Assembly: GCA_031421855.1 (NCBI GenBank)
Contig: JANOPN010000173.1
Location: forward strand, 1-8,938
DNA: 8,938 bases
Direction of reading: 5' to 3'
Source of the DNA: JAAFHN01 sp031421855
GTDB taxonomy: Bacteria > Pseudomonadota > Gammaproteobacteria > Burkholderiales > Burkholderiaceae_C
Within the stretch, counting starts at the first letter, position 1; each line of letters begins with the position of its first letter. The notes under the pieces are model-generated. The model worked only from the letters and a program-made list of their open reading frames with translations, had not been told where the DNA came from and did not search any database. Position numbers and translations under genes: made by a program. Shown one piece after another: positions 1 to 5,009 of this stretch.

Positions 1-1
1 G

Positions 2-94
2 TTCTTCAACTTGTGCGTAGTTCATGCGGTGGGTGTTGATTATATCGACCCCCACCCGCGCGGCCGCGCAACGCTTACAATGAGCAACCCATGA
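2..94 (+). CDS. 3' end of an unidentified upstream gene (partial)
   Basis: A reading frame is open from the left edge for 30 codons and ends in a TGA whose first two bases are the last two of the next gene's ATG (an ATGA overlap). This overlap is typical of translationally coupled bacterial genes and is the main reason to believe the frame. The visible tail contains HAVGVDYIDPHPRGRA and ends TMSNP. I do not recognise the family from so short a piece. Codon third positions are moderately GC-rich, less so than in the following gene. An imperfect hairpin (28-39 paired with 45-56) falls inside this stretch. If the frame is not real, positions 1-90 are simply the upstream region of the MazG-like gene. 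Confidence 0.4.
   Translation, partial: FFNLCVVHAVGVDYIDPHPRGRATLTMSNP
76..81 (+). promoter_or_regulatory. Possible -10 box for a leaderless transcript
   Basis: TACAAT fits the actinobacterial -10 consensus TANNNT and ends 9 nt before the ATG at 91. That spacing could place the transcript start at or next to the ATG, giving a leaderless mRNA, which is common in actinobacteria and would explain the missing Shine-Dalgarno sequence. No convincing -35 hexamer stands 16-18 nt upstream. The site competes with the coupled-gene reading of 2-94. Confidence 0.2.
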
Positions 95-378
95 CCGCCA
101 GGCACCGCATCCGTCGCCCCGCACTGCTGTTCGCGCTCAAGATCCACAAAAAGGCCACGGCCCTGGGGTTCGACGTGGATGGCGCGGTCCCCTCGGTCGA
201 TGCCGCGTTGGCCGCGGCGAAGGCCGCCAAAACGGGTGACGAAGCGGCGGTGGGGGACCTCCTCATGGCCGCCGTTGCGCTGGCCCGTCGTGTCGACGTG
301 GACCCCGAAACCGCGCTGCGGGCAGCGGCCGCCCGTCTGAGCGGCTCCGCCAGAGCAGCCGAGCTCGCCTCCGACTAA
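91..378 (+). CDS. MazG-like protein, C-terminal half only, acidic motif degenerate
   Basis: This 95-residue protein resembles the C-terminal domain of MazG nucleoside triphosphate pyrophosphohydrolases. An entry segment (RRPALLFALKIHKKATALGFDV, about residues 8-29) matches the usual LPAL-R-A-K-Q-RAA-VGFDW pattern, and a later segment (residues 54-80) reads VGDLLMAAVALARRVDVDPETALRAA, like the family's GDLLFALVNLAR-LGVDPEEALR. Full MazG proteins are roughly 250-325 residues, so this is a half-length form. The metal-binding EExxE that should precede is absent (DAALAA in its place) and the glutamate of the following ExxD is alanine (AVGD). Catalysis is therefore doubtful. The ATG at 91 overlaps the upstream stop, and no clear Shine-Dalgarno sequence is visible. 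GC is very high. A mazG gene commonly lies upstream of eno in actinobacteria, which fits the flank. Family assignment comes from remembered motifs. Confidence 0.6.
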   Translation: MTARHRIRRPALLFALKIHKKATALGFDVDGAVPSVDAALAAAKAAKTGDEAAVGDLLMAAVALARRVDVDPETALRAAAARLSGSARAAELASD

Positions 379-497
379 ACGCCGCACTTGCGTCGACCCT
401 GCCCGGTCCAGTGGGCTGCGGGGCACGAAAGGTGTCCGCTAGCGGCCGAGACCCTCCGTGTACCGTTTCCCCACCAGCACAGGAGCACCACCGCACT
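379..497 (+). promoter_or_regulatory. GC-rich spacer upstream of eno with a small palindrome and RBS
   Basis: This 119-nt spacer is GC-rich like the MazG-like gene. It holds a perfect 10-bp palindrome CCGCTAGCGG (436-445). Downstream is TACCGT (461-466), which fits the loose actinobacterial -10 pattern TANNNT. AGGAG (481-485) lies 12 nt before the enolase ATG and is the likely ribosome binding site, although the spacing is long. No -35 box is convincing. The assignment of a promoter here is inference. Confidence 0.3.
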
Positions 498-1778
498 ATG
501 AGCACCATCGAGCACGTTGTCGGTCGGGAAATCTTGGACTCACGCGGCAACCCAACGGTGGAGGTCGAAGTCCTTCTGGACTCCGGTGCCGTTGGTCGGG
601 CCGGGGTCCCGTCCGGTGCGTCGACCGGTCAGTTCGAAGCGGTTGAACTCCGTGACGGGGGTACCCGCTTCGGCGGGAAGGGCGTCGCCATCGCGGTTGG
701 CAACGTGAACGGCGAAATTCGCGACTCGCTCATCGGTGCCGACGCCCTGAACCAGCGCGGCATCGATCAAACATTGCTGGACCTTGACGGCACCGACAAC
801 AAGGCTCGACTGGGTGCAAACGCCACATTGGCCGTGAGCATGGCTGTCGCACGTGCGGCGGCCGAAGAATCAGGCCTGCCGCTGTACCGCTACTTTGGCG
901 GCAGCGGCGCAATGATGCTGCCGGTGCCGATGATGAACGTCATCAATGGCGGCGCGCACGCCAACAACAACCTCGACTTGCAAGAGTTGATGATCATCCC
1001 GGTTGGCGCACCCAGCTTTCGCGAAGCGGTGCGTTACGGCGCGGAAGTCTTCCACGCGTTGAAGAAAATCATCCACGACAAAGGCATGAGCGTGGCCGTT
1101 GGTGACGAGGGCGGTTTTGCGCCCAGCTTGGCCAACCACGAAGCGGCGATCCAGATGATTTTGGAAGCGATTGACAAGGCTGGTTTTGTCGCTGGCGAGC
1201 AAATCGCGCTGGGTCTGGACTGCGCGGCGAGCGAGTTTCACAAAGACGGCAAGTACGTGCTCGGCGGCGAAGGTTTGAGCTTGAACAGCACCGAATGGAC
1301 GGACATGTTGGCCACTTGGGTCGACAAATACCCCATCATCAGCATCGAAGACGGCATGGCTGAGAACGACTGGGATGGCTGGGCAACGCTGACCCAGCGC
1401 TTGGGCAAAAAAGTCCAACTCGTGGGCGACGACTTGTTTGTCACCAATACCAAGATTTTGAAAGAAGGCATCGACAAAGGCATCGCCAACTCGATTCTGA
1501 TCAAAATTAACCAAATTGGCACCTTGACCGAGACCTTCGCCGCCATCGAGATGGCCAAGCGGGCGGGCTACACCTCGGTGATTTCGCACCGCAGCGGCGA
1601 GACCGAAGACTCGACCATTGCCGATATTGCCGTGGGCACCAATGCGGGCCAAATCAAAACCGGAAGCCTCAGCCGCTCGGACCGCATGGCCAAATACAAC
1701 CAATTGCTGCGCATCGAAGAAGACTTGGGCGACATCGCCAGCTACCCAGGTCGATCGGCGTTTTACAACCTTCGCTGA
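498..1778 (+). CDS. eno: Enolase (phosphopyruvate hydratase)
   Basis: Enolase converts 2-phosphoglycerate to phosphoenolpyruvate in cytoplasmic glycolysis; it is a Mg2+-dependent dimer and in many bacteria part of the RNA degradosome. The 426-residue length is normal. Active-site positions are all present: His154 (NGGAH), Glu163, Glu204 (GDEGGF), the Mg ligands Asp241, Glu284 and Asp311, Lys336 (ILIKINQIG), Arg365-Ser366 (SHRSGETED) and Lys387 (QIKTGS). I chose the ATG at 498 because homology begins there (MSTIEHVVGREILDSRGNP) and an AGGAG precedes it; the longer frame from 411 adds unrelated residues. Residues 1-90 look actinobacterial (STGQFEAVELRDGG, VANVNGEI-type), while residues from about 111 look betaproteobacterial (LAVSMAVARAAAEE, SGLPLYRYFGG). 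By hand count GC is about 67% at 541-720 and about 53% at 1441-1620. The gene therefore appears to be a fusion of two enolases, in frame and with an intact active site. Confidence 0.97.
   Translation: MSTIEHVVGREILDSRGNPTVEVEVLLDSGAVGRAGVPSGASTGQFEAVELRDGGTRFGGKGVAIAVGNVNGEIRDSLIGADALNQRGIDQTLLDLDGTDNKARLGANATLAVSMAVARAAAEESGLPLYRYFGGSGAMMLPVPMMNVINGGAHANNNLDLQELMIIPVGAPSFREAVRYGAEVFHALKKIIHDKGMSVAVGDEGGFAPSLANHEAAIQMILEAIDKAGFVAGEQIALGLDCAASEFHKDGKYVLGGEGLSLNSTEWTDMLATWVDKYPIISIEDGMAENDWDGWATLTQRLGKKVQLVGDDLFVTNTKILKEGIDKGIANSILIKINQIGTLTETFAAIEMAKRAGYTSVISHRSGETEDSTIADIAVGTNAGQIKTGSLSRSDRMAKYNQLLRIEEDLGDIASYPGRSAFYNLR
765..842. other. Putative junction between actinobacterial-like and betaproteobacterial-like sequence
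   Basis: The protein character of enolase switches across residues 90-115. To the left, DALNQRGID and the preceding loop resemble Acidimicrobiia enolases. To the right, TLAVSMAVARAAAEE is the Burkholderiales form, where actinobacterial enolases usually read ILGVSLAVAKAAA. Between them lies LDLDGTDNKARLGANA, one of the most conserved parts of the family, where two unrelated genes can share long near-identical DNA. This is where an assembler would be expected to jump between genomes and also where homologous recombination could occur. The exact base cannot be fixed by eye. Confidence 0.65.
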
Positions 1779-1891
1779 GGCCTTGAAACGGGTTTAGAAA
1801 CGTAGTTTTGATGCTTTTTTGGCCATTGGTCACCGGATTCATTGACTTTGTTGCTATTATTTTTGAATGTTCTGAGTTGGAGTAATTCGCC
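1779..1891 (+). promoter_or_regulatory. eno-ftsB spacer with promoter-like AT-rich element and RBS
   Basis: This spacer is AT-richer than its flanks. It contains TTGACT (1842-1847), a good -35 match, followed 17 nt later by a poor -10 (GAATGT). A better -10-like TATTAT (1855-1860) is too close to that -35. The stretch 1848-1880 closely resembles one on the - strand at 6541-6573, upstream of the ATP-grasp operon. GGAG at 1879-1882 lies 9 nt before the ftsB ATG and is a clear Shine-Dalgarno sequence. I see no strong terminator hairpin for eno, so some read-through into ftsB is likely. Confidence 0.35.
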
Positions 1892-2167
1892 ATGACTGCT
1901 CGCTTCGTCACCGTTTTGTTGCTGGGTCTGCTGGTGTCGCTACATGCCCAGCTGTGGCTTGGGCGCGGCTCGGTGAGCGAAGTTGCTCAAATGGGCAAAA
2001 AACTCGATGCCCAACTTCAAAAGAATGCTGGAGCCAAGCTTCAAAATGAACGCCTCAAAGCCGAAGTCGCCGACTTACAAAACGGCGTTGAAATGGTTGA
2101 AGAAAAGGCGCGCAAAGAACTCGGCATGGTCAAACCCAACGAGGTGTTTGTTCAGTTCATCAATTGA
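1892..2167 (+). CDS. ftsB: Cell division protein FtsB (septum formation initiator)
   Basis: FtsB is a small bitopic inner-membrane protein of the divisome. It pairs with FtsL and binds FtsQ, and the complex activates septal peptidoglycan synthesis by FtsWI. The 91-residue protein has the expected plan: a very short cytoplasmic start, one membrane segment at about residues 5-22 (VTVLLLGLLVSLHAQLWLG), then a periplasmic coiled coil at about residues 28-72 rich in Lys, Glu, Gln and Leu, and the conserved tail EEKARKELGMVKPNEVF. Length and tail are normal for the family. The ATG at 1892 follows GGAG by 9 nt. Position directly downstream of eno is the standard arrangement in beta- and gammaproteobacteria and supports the assignment. 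Its stop overlaps the proposed start of pnuC. Confidence 0.93.
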   Translation: MTARFVTVLLLGLLVSLHAQLWLGRGSVSEVAQMGKKLDAQLQKNAGAKLQNERLKAEVADLQNGVEMVEEKARKELGMVKPNEVFVQFIN

Positions 2168-2778
2168 GCGCGCCAGCTGCGATGTTTGCTGAAGCCTTCA
2201 CCCTGTGGGGCAGCCCGGTGACTGGGCTTGAGATTGCCGCTTTTGCGCTGTCCTTGCTCATGGTTTGGTGCAACATCAAGGTCATTCACTGGGGATGGCC
2301 GCTGGCAATCATCGCCTCAGCCCTGTACGCCGCGCTCTTTGCGCACAGCAAGCTGTATGCCGAAGCCGGTTTGCAGCTGTTTTTCATCGCGATCTCAATC
2401 TGGGGCTGGGCACAGTGGCTGCGTGGGGCACCGACGCCGACCACCCAAACCGGCATCAAACGCTGGACACCGAACGTAATCGCGATATCGCTGGCCACAA
2501 CCGTCGGGCTGTCAGTCGCGGTTGGCTTGCTGCTCAAGACCTACACCGACTCAGACGTGCCATGGGCTGATGCGATTCCATCGTCGCTGTCAATCGTTGC
2601 ACAGGTCTTGCTCGGTAGAAAATACCTTGAGAACTGGCTTTTGTGGTTGATTGTCAACACCCTGTCTGTCGGCCTGTTTGCTTACAAAGGCCTGTGGTTG
2701 ACCGTCATTTTGTACGCCCTTTTTGCCGTGCTGAGTTGGGTGGGTTGGCGAGCATGGCGCGCTAAACTCACGCCATGA
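2164..2778 (+). CDS. pnuC: PnuC-type nicotinamide riboside transporter
   Basis: PnuC proteins carry nicotinamide riboside across the inner membrane by facilitated diffusion, and phosphorylation inside the cell traps it for NAD salvage. The 204-residue protein is almost entirely hydrophobic, with about seven membrane segments. Family marks are WCNIKVIHWGWPLAIIAS (35-52), QLFFIAISIWGWAQW (71-85), the LGRKYLENW loop (150-158), NTLSVGLFAYKGLWLT (165-180) and a final Trp-rich helix (SWVGWRAW). Start choice is uncertain. A TTG at 2164 overlaps the ftsB stop as TTGA, while an ATG at 2182 would shorten the protein by six residues; neither has a strong Shine-Dalgarno sequence, so translation is probably coupled to ftsB. 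The 3' end overlaps the lipoprotein gene by ATGA. No NAD kinase/adenylyltransferase partner such as nadR is visible nearby. Other PnuC-like proteins carry thiamine or riboflavin, and I cannot exclude a different vitamin. Confidence 0.88.
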   Translation: MSAPAAMFAEAFTLWGSPVTGLEIAAFALSLLMVWCNIKVIHWGWPLAIIASALYAALFAHSKLYAEAGLQLFFIAISIWGWAQWLRGAPTPTTQTGIKRWTPNVIAISLATTVGLSVAVGLLLKTYTDSDVPWADAIPSSLSIVAQVLLGRKYLENWLLWLIVNTLSVGLFAYKGLWLTVILYALFAVLSWVGWRAWRAKLTP

Positions 2779-3347
2779 AACAACCTAATCTTCGCAAAAG
2801 CGTGCTGATCTGTCTCGCGGTAGCCAGCCTGAGCCTGACCGCTTGCTCCAGCGACTCGGATGGCTTCACCCTCGACATCTCAAACAAACAACTGCAGACC
2901 AAGCTGGCCGAACGATTTCCGCGCGAAGACTGCTCGGCAGTTATTTTCTGCGTCGCTGCACACAGCCCACAAGTGATCTTGGTCGAAGGCAGCCAAAGAA
3001 TCGGGCTGCGCATGAGCTTGGGAACCCGCTCGCCGGCGTTGGGCAAGAGCGCACCCGACAGCGGCTCGGCCACCTTGAGCGCCAAATTGCGCTACGACAA
3101 ATCGCAGGCGGCGCTTTACTTAGACGACGTTCGCATCGACGATTTGCAAGTCGCTGCCCTGCCTCAACTCGTGGTCGACACGATCAAAAAACTTGGCCCC
3201 CAACTCATCGGCAACAGCCTGCAGTCGCAGCCCATCTACCAAGTCAAAGCAGACACCGTCAGCGAGAAACAGCAACGAATGGTCATTGGTGATGTGCGCG
3301 TCAAAGACGGCAAGATCAAAGTCTTGGTGAAGCTGCCAAACGCTTAA
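2775..3347 (+). CDS. DUF1439 (YceB-like) lipoprotein
   Basis: This is a 190-residue predicted outer- or inner-membrane lipoprotein. A lipoprotein signal peptide covers residues 1-23 (basic KQPNLRK, hydrophobic VLICLAVASLS, lipobox LTAC), with lipidated Cys24. The mature part resembles DUF1439 proteins such as E. coli YceB: FTLDISNKQLQTKLAERFP (31-49), an amphipathic beta-rich middle (SATLSAKLRYDK, ALYLDDVRIDDLQV), then a helix and strand tail (LPQLVVDTIKKLGPQL, QPIYQVKAD, VKDGKIKVLVKLP). The family is thought to bind hydrophobic ligands or lipids, but no precise role is established. Cys53 and Cys60 (EDCSAVIFCVAA) could form a disulfide. The ATG overlaps the pnuC stop as ATGA, and no separate Shine-Dalgarno sequence is obvious, so expression probably depends on pnuC translation. 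Its TAA is 3 nt from the stop of the convergent egtD. Confidence 0.82.
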   Translation: MKQPNLRKSVLICLAVASLSLTACSSDSDGFTLDISNKQLQTKLAERFPREDCSAVIFCVAAHSPQVILVEGSQRIGLRMSLGTRSPALGKSAPDSGSATLSAKLRYDKSQAALYLDDVRIDDLQVAALPQLVVDTIKKLGPQLIGNSLQSQPIYQVKADTVSEKQQRMVIGDVRVKDGKIKVLVKLPNA

Positions 3348-3360
3348 GGCTTAAGCGTTT
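3338..3360. terminator. Perfect palindrome holding both convergent stop codons
   Basis: Two 10-nt arms (AAACGCTTAA at 3338-3347 and TTAAGCGTTT at 3351-3360) are exact reverse complements separated by GGC. Each arm encodes the same end, Asn-Ala-stop, for its own gene. As RNA, either transcript can form a 10-bp stem with a tight 3-nt loop. A long T-run does not follow on either side, so intrinsic termination would be weak, but the symmetric position suggests a bidirectional stop or 3'-end stabiliser for the two converging operons. Confidence 0.45.
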
Positions 3361-4373
3361 GTTGACGCGTAAAACACGCCAAACCAAGTCTGGTCATCGG
3401 TCCAGTGTTGAACATGGGCAAAACCGGACGATTTGAGCAGCGCGGTGAAGCTGTCAATCGTGTACTTGTACGAGTTTTCGGTGTGGAGGCGCTGCCCTTT
3501 GGTGAAGGTGCGTTGTCCGCCGGGCCAAGTCACGTTCAGCGCTTGCTTGGCCGCCAAGTGCATCTCGATGCGTGACGAGTCCTCGTTGAACAAACCAATG
3601 TGATCCCACTGCGCAGGGTTGAAGTCACTGCCCAACCAGCGATTGACATTGAGCAACAAATTGCGATTGAACGCGGCCGTGACGCCGACCGCATCATCGT
3701 ACGCGGGCTCCAAAATCGACTTGGGTTTGACCAAATCAACGCCGATGAGCAAACCGCCCGTGCCAACCGCACCGGCCTGAGCCGCAACTTGCGACAAAAA
3801 CACCTGCGCCTCGGTCGGCGTGAAATTACCGATCGATGAACCCGGGTAGAAAAACAAACGCTCGCCGCCATCAACTTCAGGCGGCAGAACCAACTGCTCA
3901 GAAAAATCCACCCCTACGCCGACCATCGGAATGTCGGGGTGACGCTCTTGCAGCGCGTTGACTGCGCCGCGCAAAAACTCAACCGAGATGTCAACGGGCA
4001 CATATTGCCGTGGCAATAAGTGCCCAAACAAACGCGCCGCTTTGGCGCAACTGGCGGCACCCAAGTCAATCAAAACCTTGCCTGTTCCTGTGGCTGCTGC
4101 GATGGCGCGGGCGTTTTTTTCGAAAATCGCAGCCTCGGTGCGGGTGGGGTAATACTCCACCAACTCCGTGATCGCCTCAAACAAATGTGACCCTAGCGCG
4201 TCATACAAATACTTGGGTGCAACTGCCGCAGCATCAGCCAACAAGCCTGCACTCAACTCAGCCCTGACGCGAGCGCCAGTGGCCGCCGGGTCGTCGTGAC
4301 CCAATTGAATGAACTTCGCTTTTGCCGTTCGGTGCGCCGCAGATGCCTGCGGCGTCAATGAGCCCACAGCCAT
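3351..4373 (-). CDS. egtD: L-histidine N-alpha-methyltransferase EgtD
   Basis: EgtD transfers three methyl groups from S-adenosylmethionine to the amino nitrogen of histidine, giving hercynine, the first step to ergothioneine. The 340-residue protein shows the family marks in order: KYLYDALGSHLFEAIT (54-69), YYPTRTE (74-80), a SAM-binding loop DLGAASCAK (103-111), VPVDIS (125-130), FFYPGSSIGNF (174-184), DLVKP (213-217), AFNRNLL (234-240), SRIEMHL (267-273) and LHTENSYKY (296-304). Glu299 and Ser301 match the histidine-binding Glu/Ser pair of mycobacterial EgtD. The SAM loop has AASCAK where family members often have GSGSS-K, a mild deviation. I chose the ATG at 4373 because it overlaps the YHS gene's stop (TGATG) and has AAGGG 6 nt upstream; the longer frame from 4505 would run 45 codons into the YHS gene. 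It is the last gene of a three-gene operon with no egtB in view. Confidence 0.92.
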   Translation of the reverse strand: MAVGSLTPQASAAHRTAKAKFIQLGHDDPAATGARVRAELSAGLLADAAAVAPKYLYDALGSHLFEAITELVEYYPTRTEAAIFEKNARAIAAATGTGKVLIDLGAASCAKAARLFGHLLPRQYVPVDISVEFLRGAVNALQERHPDIPMVGVGVDFSEQLVLPPEVDGGERLFFYPGSSIGNFTPTEAQVFLSQVAAQAGAVGTGGLLIGVDLVKPKSILEPAYDDAVGVTAAFNRNLLLNVNRWLGSDFNPAQWDHIGLFNEDSSRIEMHLAAKQALNVTWPGGQRTFTKGQRLHTENSYKYTIDSFTALLKSSGFAHVQHWTDDQTWFGVFYASTNA

Positions 4374-4993
4374 CAGCCGCCCTTGGCTTTTTTGGCCGCG
4401 ACTTCGGCTGCGATCTCGCCGCCGCTCTTGTAATGCGCCACACGCAGGGTCATGCGTTTGGTGCGCTGGATGAAGCTGTTGCTCCCTTTGACTTCTTCGG
4501 CCCAATATTTGTCGGCCAAGGCGCGATTTTTTGGCACATCGACTTCAAACCCGTCCTTGGAGCCTTGACCACCGAAAATGTAGACTTTTCCATCAATCAT
4601 GCGCCAGCTGTCGCCGTCACCGCCCCATGGAATGCCGTACGCAATGCCGTTGGCGCAAAAGCCACCGTACGCAGGCATGTATTTCATGGGCTCTTTGTCA
4701 AACAGGGCCTTGTGCTCGGCGCTGGCAAACCAAAACGTCACGCCTTCATAGACAGACAAATTAGCCTCAGAGCCCATCGCATGTTTGCCAAGGGTGTGAT
4801 ACGCCACCACGTCAAAGCCTTTGAGCATGAGCCCTTCGCCTTTGGTGCCAGGCGTGGCGTTCACCGGATTGATCGCACCTCCTGGGTTTTGGGCTTGCAT
4901 GGCACCGCAACCGCTGAGGGCAACGGTAGCAACAACCGCGAGCAAAGCGGCACGCAGCCCATGGGTAATCCAACTGATTCGAGACAACATCAT
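4373..4993 (-). CDS. YHS-domain lipoprotein
   Basis: This 206-residue exported protein has a lipoprotein signal (basic and hydrophobic residues 5-25, lipobox ALSGC, lipidated Cys29) and a YHS-type domain. The core runs from LMLKGFDVVAYH (55-66), through YEGVTFWFASAEHKALFDKEPMKYMPAYGGFCANG (82-116), to DSWRMIDGKVYIFGG (128-142) and a tail DKYWAEEV. The fold occurs in metal- and copper-binding or redox-linked proteins, but the function of this exported subgroup is unknown. Cys113 in YGGFCA sits where some relatives annotated as '(seleno)proteins' carry selenocysteine; here the codon is TGC. The start region reads GTG ATG ATG TTG. AGGAG (5004-5000) is 6 nt from the first ATG (4993) and 9 nt from the second (4990), so either ATG suits better than the GTG at 4996. 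The C-terminus is basic (AAKKAKGG) and its stop overlaps the egtD start. Confidence 0.8.
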   Translation of the reverse strand: MMLSRISWITHGLRAALLAVVATVALSGCGAMQAQNPGGAINPVNATPGTKGEGLMLKGFDVVAYHTLGKHAMGSEANLSVYEGVTFWFASAEHKALFDKEPMKYMPAYGGFCANGIAYGIPWGGDGDSWRMIDGKVYIFGGQGSKDGFEVDVPKNRALADKYWAEEVKGSNSFIQRTKRMTLRVAHYKSGGEIAAEVAAKKAKGG

Positions 4994-5009
4994 CACAAAC
5001 TCCTAAAAA

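Noticed and set aside
28..56. Imperfect 12-bp hairpin near the left edge as a terminator
   Set aside because: It contains a mismatch and a wobble pair, no T-run follows, and it lies within a frame that is probably coding.
411..497. Longer enolase start at 411
   Set aside because: The extra 29 residues are not part of the family, and AGGAG precedes the ATG at 498 where homology begins.
870..1703. A 277-codon open frame antisense to eno
   Set aside because: It lies fully inside the enolase gene, resembles no protein family, has no ribosome site and is explained by the codon pattern of the sense gene.
4374..4505. Longer egtD start at 4505
   Set aside because: The added residues are the YHS gene read in another frame and are rich in Arg and Gln without family similarity; the ATG at 4373 has a good RBS and a TGATG overlap.
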